Below are positions 4,912 through 13,331 of a stretch of DNA of 34,059 nt, one piece after another (within the stretch, counting starts at the first letter, position 1; the number at the start of each line of letters is the position of its first letter). Source of the DNA: CAZRAL01 sp964598005 (GTDB lineage: Bacteria; Pseudomonadota; Gammaproteobacteria; Burkholderiales; Usitatibacteraceae); the NCBI GenBank assembly GCA_964598005.1, contig CAZRAL010000028.1, forward strand, positions 1 through 34,059, written 5' to 3'. A program made the translations under genes and the position numbers. The notes under the pieces were generated by a model. That model saw only the letters and a program-made list of their open reading frames with translations. It did not search any database and had not been told where the DNA came from.

Positions 4912-6593
4912 TTTTTTCCCAAAAAACCAAAGAAGCCGAATACTACAGCAGGAATCAGGGCCATTGCCAAAGGGACAACTGGCGATAAATAGAGCATGTT
5001 GTTGCTGGGAATGGAAGTGGCTTCGAGCAACCCCAGCAACACTACGCGACTGGCCACCGCCGCAACCAAAGCGGAAGCTATAGCCAGCATGGCACTGGCA
5101 CGGCGTTTCCATATTGCTACCGCCACCCACACCCCCCACAAGAAGAGTGCAACCGGAATGCCATATTGTGAAATCCCGGCTTCTGCCGTTGCCAGAAATC
5201 GGGCGATATTGATGCGATTGACCAACTTGAAGCAATCCTGATTGGGCGGGTTCAGGCACATTTCATCGACCGAATATCCCGACACTGCAACCGGCCCGTT
5301 GGTCATCCAGGTCACAAAGGCCAATTGTTCGGGCGACCCGAGGCTAGGCACAACGCCCACTGGGGCGCCATCAAGGGTAAGCAGCGTGGTGAATACTTCC
5401 TTGCTTGCTGCCAGTGTGTCCGCCCAATAATGGTCGCGCCAGGGCGGCACCATTGTGTCGCGGCGGGGCAGGCATTCGCCTGCATGCTGCTTGCAGGCCT
5501 CGTCAATTTCCCGCGCCAGCCGCAAATAAAATGCTTTGGCTGCCTTCGCATTCCGGTAGTGGCCAGCCGCCGCTACGGCGTCGCGCAAAGCCCACATAAA
5601 CCACCCCGATAAAATTTCCGGACAAGATTCGATGTGCAAGTGTTTACAACCGATATCCCGCCACGTCGTTCCAATTTCTCCCTCAAAATAGGGTTTTAAT
5701 TCGCGTGCTGCGGCACTGAATCGATAGGCGCGTTCGCGGGCATCTTTGGGGAATACCACATAACGTTGCCAATGGTCATGCCTGATTCGGCTCAAGGCGC
5801 CATAACCGGCCTGAAAGTCAGCCGAGTGGAAATCGTTGTTACGAAATACCCTATATTTCTGATAATTGTGCGTATTGACGATCCCGATGAGCAACGATGC
5901 TGAAATGACCGGCAACGCCATGAAATATAGTAGCTGCCGATAAGAACGTAACATCGATCGATGCGCTATCAGCCAGTAGCCAAGCAAAATCGCGAGGGGA
6001 GGGAAAAGCCAGGCTCCCTCTTCGCGGGTCAACCAGTAAATGCCCCCGGTAATCCCCAGAGTAAAAAGCAGTGGCCTTTTTTGGTCAATTTCTTCCTTTA
6101 GCGTTGCATTTTTTTGTTCTACCCAGCAGCGAATGGCCAGCGCCAGCAAAAAGAGCGTCAAACTGACATAAAGCCCTTCGCGCACCACTCTCCCCCCTAC
6201 GCCGTGTGTCCATGCGGTCGGGATAAAGGCCAGCAGTATAAAGGTACTCAACGCAATCCACTTGTTTGCGCCAACCCGCGCAACCACAGTGGAAAAATAC
6301 ATGGCTGCGAATAAATACAGAATGTGCTCGGTGAGTTTGAGCGGCAACCCGCTGAAATGATTAAGCAGGAGAAAAACAGGATAAGCCACTCCCTTGGCAT
6401 GGGTTAAATTGTTATAGTCCCCGAGCCAGTGGCCGCCCCCTATTTCCGCTGCCAATTTGACGAATAACATATCGTCGTAGCCCGCGCCGCCCACCGCAAA
6501 AATCGGGAAGGCTGCCCGAATAAACAGGGAAAGCAAAAATATCAGGACTATTAAGGCGTAGTACCCGTTGATTCTAATGTGTGTGTGTTTCAT
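4908..6593 (-). CDS. GT-C type membrane glycosyltransferase (ArnT/PMT-like)
   Basis: This 561-residue polytopic protein has a first membrane helix at about 11-30 and an Asp-Asp pair at 40-41 (GYDDMLFVKLA) in the first periplasmic loop, as in GT-C enzymes that use polyprenyl-phosphate sugars. At least eight further hydrophobic segments and a large soluble insert at about 240-460 follow. Similarity to a named enzyme is not recognised, so the acceptor is unknown. With GT2 and GtrA it makes a three-gene Gtr-like set: load a sugar on polyprenyl phosphate, flip it, transfer it. Start ATG 6593 has only a weak ribosome binding site (CTGAAACA). The gene is separated from the main locus by an IS481 remnant. 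Confidence 0.7.
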   Translation of the reverse strand: MKHTHIRINGYYALIVLIFLLSLFIRAAFPIFAVGGAGYDDMLFVKLAAEIGGGHWLGDYNNLTHAKGVAYPVFLLLNHFSGLPLKLTEHILYLFAAMYFSTVVARVGANKWIALSTFILLAFIPTAWTHGVGGRVVREGLYVSLTLFLLALAIRCWVEQKNATLKEEIDQKRPLLFTLGITGGIYWLTREEGAWLFPPLAILLGYWLIAHRSMLRSYRQLLYFMALPVISASLLIGIVNTHNYQKYRVFRNNDFHSADFQAGYGALSRIRHDHWQRYVVFPKDARERAYRFSAAARELKPYFEGEIGTTWRDIGCKHLHIESCPEILSGWFMWALRDAVAAAGHYRNAKAAKAFYLRLAREIDEACKQHAGECLPRRDTMVPPWRDHYWADTLAASKEVFTTLLTLDGAPVGVVPSLGSPEQLAFVTWMTNGPVAVSGYSVDEMCLNPPNQDCFKLVNRINIARFLATAEAGISQYGIPVALFLWGVWVAVAIWKRRASAMLAIASALVAAVASRVVLLGLLEATSIPSNNMLYLSPVVPLAMALIPAVVFGFFGFLGKK

Positions 6594-6729
6594 TGTTTCA
6601 GGAACGGTTACTCATGATGCGAAAGACGAAATAAAGATTGGCAAAATTGAAGTTGCCTTGGTTTTTCGCCTACTTCAACGGGTGGGCATAATAGCACACG
6701 CTAGCCGCAACTTAATCTGACAGACATAG
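6594..6729. other. Upstream region of the Gtr-like set with a small hairpin
   Basis: TTGAAGT (6647-6653) pairs perfectly with ACTTCAA (6672-6678). No gene is seen. The IS481 remnant probably ends near 6700-6720, where ATCTGACAGACATAG resembles IS481-type terminal sequence. The promoter of the GT-C gene, if local, should lie here, but no convincing -35/-10 was identified. Confidence 0.35.
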
Positions 6730-7056
6730 TTAGACCAAAGCGGCTAAAGAAGTAACTGTCAGAGCTGTCCGATCCAGCCGCTTGTTTTGCGCCAGGGTTT
6801 TGCTATCCAGGAAAGTCCGCCACGGTGTTTTGCCAAAGCAGTACTTGCCTGAACGCGTTCTGCTGCGATTGTAAAAGTCGAGCCACTCGTCCACGTACGT
6901 CTGTAACTGCGCAAGGCAAGTGTACATCTTGCGTCTGAAGGCAGTAGCGTAGAACTCGTTTTGAATCGTCTGGTGGAATCGCTCGCGGATGCCGTTGGTC
7001 TGCGGGTTCTTGGCCTTGGTTCGGGTGTGTTCGATACCCTCCAAGTCCAAGTAACA
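6730..7056 (-). pseudogene. IS481 family transposase, C-terminal remnant
   Basis: About 105 residues of the integrase core remain, starting YLDLEGIEHTRTKAKNPQTNG and continuing through IRERFHQTIQNEFY, which carries the catalytic Glu, and DEWLDFYNRSRTRSGKYCFGKTP to ...LAALV. The two catalytic Asp residues and the N-terminal helix-turn-helix are missing. Upstream homology stops abruptly at about 7057, next to a 42-bp palindrome. The element is a dead fragment between the main polysaccharide locus and the Gtr-like genes. Confidence 0.85.
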
Positions 7057-7058
7057 GT

Positions 7059-7100
7059 GGGAGAGTAGAGGACAGGCTCTCGCCTGCCCTCTGCTCTCCC
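7059..7100. repeat. 42-bp imperfect palindrome
   Basis: GGGAGAG-T-AGAGG-A-CAGGC is followed by a 4-nt TCTC loop and the mirrored arm GCCTG-C-CCTCT-G-CTCTCCC. Nineteen positions pair per arm, with one wobble and one mismatch. No T-tract follows on either strand. It resembles REP/short interspersed palindromes of Gram-negative genomes and marks the point where the IS481 remnant is truncated. Confidence 0.6.
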
Positions 7101-7231
7101 AGATGAGCCTTCTTGAACGCTATTACCGCTGCTGCAAGATGGCGCATTACCTAAAAATATCTCTTTCTTGGTCATGGGGCAAAAAGAGGTGATGCTGTGC
7201 GTCAACGCGATTGAGGACACTACTATTAGTT
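7101..7231. other. Short non-coding stretch
   Basis: Nothing recognisable lies between the palindrome and the stop of the WecA-like gene. It may be the remaining 3' untranslated region of the main locus. Confidence 0.3.
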
Positions 7232-8317
7232 TTATATATCGTCACTATTTTTGGCGGAAAATATACGCATTCCCGTAGTCATGACGTCTTGCCCGCGAAA
7301 AGCGCGAATCATGCCGAGGTGATATACAAAAAACAACAAGACGAACCCTGCGAACAATAGGGGCTCAGGAATATGCAAGCGCCATCCTGCTATACCGATA
7401 CCGGCGCAGACAAGTGTAGCAATAACAATTGTCGCTTGCGTCTGGGAAACGGTCATTCCGCGACCCAGGAGGAAATGATGCAGATGCTGGCGATCAGCCC
7501 GCAAAGGGCTTTTGCCGACCCTTAACCGCCTGACCATCAATGATACGCAATCGCAAAGCGGAATAACAACTACCCAGAGTGCACAAATAGGCGGGAAAGT
7601 CCGGCCCATCCCTTGAGTCAGATCGATGGCATACCAGGCGATAATGAAACCCAGCAACATGCTGCCCGTATCGCCCAGAAAAATTCGCACCCGCTGCTGC
7701 CAGGGGAAGCGTATGTTTAGTATCAAAAATCCCACAACCGTACCAAGCAAAATCAGTAATAGGTAAAAATGGAATGGCAAATTACTGGCATACGCAACAT
7801 AGGCATAGGCGGCCAGCACGACGGCAGAAACACTGCCTGCCAAACCGTCAATTCCATCCATCATATTGATGGAATTGATCACGCCGAGTACAGCGAATAT
7901 GCTAATAGGGACGGCGAGAATGCTCGTGCCGATTGAGCCGAGCCCCACTAAATTTCCCACACTGCGCAGTACTACGCCCCCGGCAAGAGCCATTACCGTT
8001 GCTGCGGCTGCTTGAAGCAGGAATTTTGGCAGCGGCGCGATCTCCAGAAAATCGTCAACTATGCCCGCTACCAAAATAATGCTGGCCGCGCCGAGGAAAA
8101 CAAGATACTCGTCCGGAAAGCCAGCAACCAATCCTATGCCCGTTGCGGATAAATAGATTGCTAGTCCCCCTACAACCGGCGTGGCATGGGCATGGTCTTT
8201 GCGGCCACCAGGGTGATCGATAAGGCCTATGTACGGTGCTAGACGCGCCAATACCAGTGCGCAGGCAAGAGCGGTGATTACACTCGTAGAAAAAAGAATT
8301 TTGGTGCTCAAGAACAT
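7232..8317 (-). CDS. WecA/WbpL-like undecaprenyl-phosphate sugar-1-P transferase
   Basis: This is a 361-residue integral membrane protein of the MraY/WecA family. Visible motifs are DHPGGRKDHAHATPVVGG at about 34-51, the Asp pair in VAGIVDDF at about 88, NSINMMDGIDGLAG, LGDTGSMLLGF, and the late His-rich RQHLHHFLLGRG. These enzymes load N-acetylhexosamine-1-phosphate onto undecaprenyl phosphate at the inner membrane, the first step of repeat-unit assembly. ATG 8317 is chosen because it gives an N-terminal membrane helix at once and starts 4 nt after the upstream stop. The longer frame would overlap the dehydrogenase. The sugar (GlcNAc, GalNAc, FucNAc or QuiNAc) cannot be told from sequence alone. 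Confidence 0.9.
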   Translation of the reverse strand: MFLSTKILFSTSVITALACALVLARLAPYIGLIDHPGGRKDHAHATPVVGGLAIYLSATGIGLVAGFPDEYLVFLGAASIILVAGIVDDFLEIAPLPKFLLQAAAATVMALAGGVVLRSVGNLVGLGSIGTSILAVPISIFAVLGVINSINMMDGIDGLAGSVSAVVLAAYAYVAYASNLPFHFYLLLILLGTVVGFLILNIRFPWQQRVRIFLGDTGSMLLGFIIAWYAIDLTQGMGRTFPPICALWVVVIPLCDCVSLMVRRLRVGKSPLRADRQHLHHFLLGRGMTVSQTQATIVIATLVCAGIGIAGWRLHIPEPLLFAGFVLLFFVYHLGMIRAFRGQDVMTTGMRIFSAKNSDDI

Positions 8318-8321
8318 CGCA

Positions 8322-9608
8322 TTACAAACGCCATACGGTATAACCTGCTGTTGCAAGAGCAACACGGTCAAGTGCAGACTTTACGTCAATCACACAACCG
8401 GAAATTTTAACTTTGGTGGTCAATTCTGCTCGTGACATGGCAAGATATTCACGGTGCGATACGGCAAGGATCAGAGCATCGGCTACCGGAAGCTGCTCCC
8501 ATGGCGTTAACGTTACTCCATATTCTGCTTGAGCCTCGTGCATAGCGGCCTGTGGGTCATGCACGTGAACATTGAGACCATATTCCTGCAATTCGCGAAT
8601 GATATCGATTACCTTGCTATTACGCAGGTCGGAACAATTTTCTTTGAAGGTGAGACCAAGCACATTGATTGTTCCTCCACTGAAAGTGCCGCGCGCCTTA
8701 ACAAGTGTTTTGACGGTTTGTTCGGCTATGTATTTACCCATACTATCGTTAATGCGGCGGCCTGCAAGAATAACCTCGGGATGATGACCAAATTTTTCAG
8801 CTTGATAGGTAAGATAATAGGGATCCACACCGATACAGTGTCCGCCTACCAAACCAGGTTTGAATTTCAAAAAATTCCATTTTGTTCCCGCAGCTTCCAG
8901 TATTTCGGCGGTATCCAGTCCCATACGATTGAAGATGATTGCAAGCTCGTTCATAAAAGCGATGTTCAAATCGCGCTGTGAATTTTCAATGACCTTGGCG
9001 GCTTCTGCTACGCGAATGCTGGAAGCTTTGAAAATGCCTGCCGTCACGACTGTTCCATAGACATGGGCAAGCGTAGAAAGCGTGGCGGGTGTATCACCAG
9101 CCACTATTTTTACAATACGAGTAAGGGTATGTTCTTTGTCTCCGGGATTAATACGTTCAGGGGAATAACCGACAAAGAATCCCTCTTTCCACTTCAGACC
9201 AGAAACACGCTCCAACTCTGGGATACAGATTTCTTCTGTTGCGCCCGGGTAAACCGTCGATTCGTAAACAACAATGGATCCCTGTTTCAAATGCGGGCCG
9301 ATCGCACGACTCGCGCTTAGCAAGGGTTCAAAATCAGGTAAACGCGCATCATTGACAGGGGTAGGCACTGCGACGATAACAATATCCGCCTCGGTCAATA
9401 CTTTTTTATCGGTACTGACTTCAAGTAGTCGAGCAGCACGCAGATCTTCGGATGAAACTTCGCCAGTTGGGTCGATATATCTGCGGTACGCAGCAATTTT
9501 CTCTGCCGATAAATCGTAGCCGATGGTACGAAAGCATTTGCCGAATTCGACTGCAAGTGGCAAGCCTACATAACCTAATCCAACAACCGCGATAATTTGT
9601 TGTGCCAA
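8322..9608 (-). CDS. tviB: UDP-N-acetylhexosamine 6-dehydrogenase, TviB/WbpO type
   Basis: This 428-residue nucleotide-sugar dehydrogenase has an N-terminal Rossmann GLGYVGLPLAVEFG at 10-23, the middle-domain ESTVYPGATEE motif, and the catalytic Cys in LVGGHCIGVDPYYL at about 265. The C-terminal domain contains GLTFKENCSDLRNSKV. The sequence is of the VipA/TviB/WbpO group, which oxidises UDP-GlcNAc or UDP-GalNAc to the uronic acid with two NAD+. The start is TTG 9608, preceded by AGGGAG at good spacing. It would supply aminouronic acid to the polymer, together with the neighbouring 2- and 4-epimerases. Substrate choice is inferred from family only. Confidence 0.88.
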   Translation of the reverse strand: MAQQIIAVVGLGYVGLPLAVEFGKCFRTIGYDLSAEKIAAYRRYIDPTGEVSSEDLRAARLLEVSTDKKVLTEADIVIVAVPTPVNDARLPDFEPLLSASRAIGPHLKQGSIVVYESTVYPGATEEICIPELERVSGLKWKEGFFVGYSPERINPGDKEHTLTRIVKIVAGDTPATLSTLAHVYGTVVTAGIFKASSIRVAEAAKVIENSQRDLNIAFMNELAIIFNRMGLDTAEILEAAGTKWNFLKFKPGLVGGHCIGVDPYYLTYQAEKFGHHPEVILAGRRINDSMGKYIAEQTVKTLVKARGTFSGGTINVLGLTFKENCSDLRNSKVIDIIRELQEYGLNVHVHDPQAAMHEAQAEYGVTLTPWEQLPVADALILAVSHREYLAMSRAELTTKVKISGCVIDVKSALDRVALATAGYTVWRL

Positions 9609-9782
9609 CTATATTCTCCCTGAAGGAATTTTTGAATCATGCTCCCTTCGTTTTACGTTTGTCGAAATAGAGGGGCTACTGGTTCAAAATAATGTGAAAA
9701 ATATAAAACACTAGAACTGACGCGCTTTCTGGATATTTTTCGCTCTAAAAACCGCATGGATAAACACCCTAGCTATGCAGTT
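9609..9782. other. 174-bp gap upstream of the dehydrogenase
   Basis: This is the largest clean gap inside the main minus-strand run. It is AT-rich and could hold an internal promoter for the dehydrogenase and WecA-like genes, but no convincing -35/-10 pair or terminator hairpin was found. Confidence 0.3.
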
Positions 9783-10790
9783 TCAAATGCGATAATACTC
9801 TCGATACCAGGTTACAAATCGCTGAATGCCATCCTCTACCTTGGTTTGCGGGCGAAAATCTACCCAGGCTTGTAAATGTGATACATCGGCGTTGGTCGAT
9901 GCGACATCGCCGGGTTGCATGGGCAACATGTTCATTTTGGCTTTTATTCCCAAACAATTTTCAAGCGCCTGGATATAGCGCATCAGTTCTATAGGATGAT
10001 TATTGCCGATGTTAAAAATGCGATAGGGAGCTTGGCTGGTTGCTGGATTGGGATGGGCACCTGACCAGGCCAAATCAGGCGTAGCAGGCTTGTCGATCAC
10101 TCGCACGACACCCTCGACAATATCATCCACGTAGGTGAAATCGCGCACCATCTTGCCATGGTTGAATACATCGATCGGCTCTCCGGCAAGAATTGCTTTG
10201 GTGAAAAGAAAAAGCGCCATGTCCGGCCGACCCCATGGGCCGTATACCGTAAAAAAACGCAAACCGGTACAAGGCAAACCGAATAGGTGTGCATAACTGT
10301 GCGCCATGAGTTCGTTGGCTTTTTTGGTGGCGGCATAGAGTGATACGGGATGATCAACACTATCGTGCTCTACAAGCGGCAGCCGCGTATTCAAGCCATA
10401 TACCGAACTGGAAGAAGCAAATACTAAATGTTTCACCTTGGAATGGCGTGCGCCTTCGAGAACATTGGTGAATCCAACCAGATTCGCATCGATATAAGCT
10501 TGTGGATTAGTGAGCGAGTACCGTACTCCAGCTTGAGCCGCTAGATTCATCACCGCATCAAAATAGTTCTGCTGAAAAAGAATTGCCATCCCTTCGCGAT
10601 CGCAAAGGTCAAGTTTCTGAAAGGTGAAATTGGCATGTTGCTTCAATTTGGAAAGTCGGGCTTCCTTAAGTGTGGGATCGTAATAATCGTTAAGGTTGTC
10701 GATACCAACAACTGTATCCCCTCGAGTCAATAATTTGAGGGAAAGCGTGTAACCAATAAAGCCGGCAGCGCCGGTCACAAGAATTTTCAT
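9783..10790 (-). CDS. UDP-glucuronate 4-epimerase-like SDR enzyme
   Basis: This 335-residue extended short-chain dehydrogenase has the nucleotide-binding GAAGFIG at 7-13 and IDNLNDYYDPTLKEARLSKL at about 35-54, a signature of the CapI/LpsL group. The active-site region has FASSSSVYG and YAATKKAN (Tyr-x3-Lys) at about 125-160, followed by RFFTVYGPWGRPDMAL. The group interconverts UDP-GlcA and UDP-GalA. With a dehydrogenase for acetamido sugars next door it may instead act on an N-acetylhexosaminuronate. Start ATG 10790. Confidence 0.88.
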   Translation of the reverse strand: MKILVTGAAGFIGYTLSLKLLTRGDTVVGIDNLNDYYDPTLKEARLSKLKQHANFTFQKLDLCDREGMAILFQQNYFDAVMNLAAQAGVRYSLTNPQAYIDANLVGFTNVLEGARHSKVKHLVFASSSSVYGLNTRLPLVEHDSVDHPVSLYAATKKANELMAHSYAHLFGLPCTGLRFFTVYGPWGRPDMALFLFTKAILAGEPIDVFNHGKMVRDFTYVDDIVEGVVRVIDKPATPDLAWSGAHPNPATSQAPYRIFNIGNNHPIELMRYIQALENCLGIKAKMNMLPMQPGDVASTNADVSHLQAWVDFRPQTKVEDGIQRFVTWYREYYRI

Positions 10791-10891
10791 TGAGGTGTTC
10801 CAAAAAACTGGATCATGCTCACGCTATTTTCGCATGCCATGCATCAAACTACCGAATTCGCATGAATCATTTTATTGTTCTTTGTGACAGC

Positions 10892-12001
10892 TCATTTGTT
10901 CAGAAAAATGTCCACGATTTTTGCAATTCGCGCCGCCGCATGTCCATCCCAAAGTGCTGGAATCCCGCCTGATTTGGCATTGCCTCTAAGCACTTTAATA
11001 GCTGATTCGGTAATGAGGTGGGGATCAGTACCAACGATTATATTGGTGCCTTCTGAAATGGTAATGGGCCGCTCGGTGTTGTCACGTGCGGTCAGGCAGG
11101 GCACGCCGAGTGCCGTAGTTTCCTCCTGAAGGCCGCCGCTGTCTGTCAATACAAATGCCGCATCTTTCCAGAGGTTTAGAAACTCCATATAAGGTAAAGA
11201 TGGCAACAAGTGTATCGATGCAGGTAGCGGAACCTGAAATTCAGCAATACGCGCTCGGGTACGAGGATGAACGGGGAAAATGAGGGGAATCGATTGGCTA
11301 ATGTTACTAAGCGCAGAGAAAATACGCCTAAGTATACTTTGATCATCTACATTCGAAGGGCGGTGTAATGTGACTACTCCGTACCGTCCAAGTTTTGCTT
11401 TGAGAGCAGCATATAAAAACTGTTCCGAATTCATTTTGGAAAGCTGTTTGAGTTGAAAATAAAGGTTATCGATCATCACGTGACCGACAAAATGAATCTT
11501 TGTTTGATCTTTCCCTTCCGCAAGAAGATTTTTTTTGCCTTCCAGTTCAGTTACAAAATAAAGATCAGAAATTGAGTCCGTTATAATGCGGTTGATCTCT
11601 TCTGGCATCGTCATATCGTTGCTTCGTAAGCCCGCTTCTACATGGGCCACAGAGACATTTAATTTTTTGGCGACCAACGAACAGGCAACGGTTGAATTGA
11701 CATCGCCAACAACGATAACCAAAGCAGGATTCTCCTGCACGCATACTTGTTCATAAGTCATCATGATGCGGGCAGTTTGTACGGCGTGAGAGCCGCTGCC
11801 TACATCCAGGTGAGTATCAGGTACGGGAATACCCAGTTCCTCAAAAAAAACATCGCTCATCTCGCGATCATAATGCTGCCCAGTGTGGATAAGCCGACAT
11901 TCGAGCGTGTGATGCTCACGCATCGCCCGCATAATCGGAGCGACCTTCATAAAATTCGGACGCGCACCAGCAATCAAGTGGATGATTTTCTTTGTGGTCA
12001 T
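10892..12001 (-). CDS. wecB: UDP-N-acetylglucosamine 2-epimerase (non-hydrolysing)
   Basis: This 369-residue protein contains AGARPNFMKVAPIMRAM at about 12-28, HTGQHYDREMSDVFFEELG at about 40-58, VVGDVNST, HVEAGLRSNDMTMPEEINR and the late DSGGLQEETTALGVPCLT motif. It makes UDP-ManNAc from UDP-GlcNAc. The same family includes enzymes acting on 2,3-diacetamido uronic acids (WbpI type), which would fit the WbpB remnant and the amidotransferase genes of this locus. The two cannot be told apart here. Start ATG 12001. Confidence 0.9.
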   Translation of the reverse strand: MTTKKIIHLIAGARPNFMKVAPIMRAMREHHTLECRLIHTGQHYDREMSDVFFEELGIPVPDTHLDVGSGSHAVQTARIMMTYEQVCVQENPALVIVVGDVNSTVACSLVAKKLNVSVAHVEAGLRSNDMTMPEEINRIITDSISDLYFVTELEGKKNLLAEGKDQTKIHFVGHVMIDNLYFQLKQLSKMNSEQFLYAALKAKLGRYGVVTLHRPSNVDDQSILRRIFSALSNISQSIPLIFPVHPRTRARIAEFQVPLPASIHLLPSLPYMEFLNLWKDAAFVLTDSGGLQEETTALGVPCLTARDNTERPITISEGTNIIVGTDPHLITESAIKVLRGNAKSGGIPALWDGHAAARIAKIVDIFLNK

Positions 12002-12061
12002 ATGAAAGAGCGAGCCCTAAAAACTAATTTTAAACGCCCAGCCTTTTAACTACTAAAATTA

Positions 12062-13297
12062 TTATTTCCTTTTGTTGTCGTTATTTACTTGCTGTAAAGC
12101 TCGCAACATATTGACAGCTAAGCGGTCCCGATCAAAATATATTTCAACAAAAGTACGTCCAGTATTTCCCATATCTGCTGCTTCTGCTGGATTATTCACC
12201 AGACGTAAGATTGCTGCAACCAGTTCAGACGTATCCTCAGGTGTTATAGCGATTCCGGCGTTTGCGCGTTCGAGAATATTTTTGCTTTCACCGCGCACTC
12301 CAAGAATAATAGGCTTAGCGGTGCCCATTGCTTCAAACATCTTGGATGGAATCACATGGGCGAACAACGGTATATCGCGCAATAAAACCAAGGCAACATC
12401 AGCGAGGCGCCAGTACTGTTTAACCGTTTCTTTATCAACTGCGCCAACAAAATAAACATTTTCAAGTCCGTCCATCCGGGCTCGTTCGATCAATTGCGTG
12501 CGTTCAGCACCCGCTCCAACAAGAACAAACGCAATTTTTTCATGATCGCGAAGCACTTTTGCGGTGTTGAGAAGGGTGCCGAGTCCATGTGCCATTCCTA
12601 ATGTACCAACATAGGCAGCGATGAATTTTCCCTCCAGTTTCCATTGGGCCAGCAATTCTGGCGGGCGAGCTCCAGGTTTAAATTCCTCTGTATCTACACC
12701 ATTCGGGATGACCACGATTTTGTTGGCAGTGATGCCGTTTTTTACGAGAATGTCCTTGAATGAATTGGTGACGCTGACAATCAAGGTCGCTCGGCGGTAC
12801 AGGAAATACTCGATACGCCGTAACAGTTTGATGAGTAGAGTATCCCCCATTGCCCCTACTGCCACGATTGAATCTGGCCAAAGGTCGCGAAGTTCAAATA
12901 CAAAAGGGCGCCACTTGAGAATCGAGAGTAAATATCCCCCGATGGCTGCAAAAAATTGAGGCGATGTCGCAATAATAACATCCGGGCGTTTTAAAAAAAG
13001 TCCCGCAATAATGGCAGCAACCATAAAACTGATGTAATCCAATGAGCGTCGCAAAAATCCCTCATTAGCCGTGATATAGGTCCATACCCGGATTACTTCT
13101 ATGCCAGCAATTTTTTCCCGCTGGATAAGACGATTACGGTAACCGCTAAATACTTGGCCCCCTGGAAAATTAGGGACACAAGTAATGATTGTTACGCGAT
13201 GCCCTGCAGTAACCCAACGCCTGGCATGTTCAAAAGTTCGGGTTGCAGGCGCGTTTGTTTCCGGTGGAAAATTATCAGTAAGAAACAGGATATGCAC
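12062..13297 (-). CDS. Glycosyltransferase family 4, WbuB-like
   Basis: This 411-residue GT-B enzyme begins ILFLTDNFPPETNAPATRTFEHARRW, typical of WbuB-type transferases. It has FELRDLWPDSIVAVGAM at about 135-151, NGVDTEEF at about 200 and the C-terminal PSKMFEAMGTAKPIILG with the donor-binding Glu. WbuB-like enzymes transfer 6-deoxy aminosugars such as L-FucNAc in O-antigens, and the precise donor here is unknown. The start is GTG 13297 with no strong ribosome binding site. A gap of only 34 bp separates it from the heparinase-like gene. Confidence 0.85.
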   Translation of the reverse strand: MHILFLTDNFPPETNAPATRTFEHARRWVTAGHRVTIITCVPNFPGGQVFSGYRNRLIQREKIAGIEVIRVWTYITANEGFLRRSLDYISFMVAAIIAGLFLKRPDVIIATSPQFFAAIGGYLLSILKWRPFVFELRDLWPDSIVAVGAMGDTLLIKLLRRIEYFLYRRATLIVSVTNSFKDILVKNGITANKIVVIPNGVDTEEFKPGARPPELLAQWKLEGKFIAAYVGTLGMAHGLGTLLNTAKVLRDHEKIAFVLVGAGAERTQLIERARMDGLENVYFVGAVDKETVKQYWRLADVALVLLRDIPLFAHVIPSKMFEAMGTAKPIILGVRGESKNILERANAGIAITPEDTSELVAAILRLVNNPAEAADMGNTGRTFVEIYFDRDRLAVNMLRALQQVNNDNKRK

Positions 13298-13331
13298 GAA
13301 AAGTAATAAGGCTAAAAGATAAAACTAAAAA

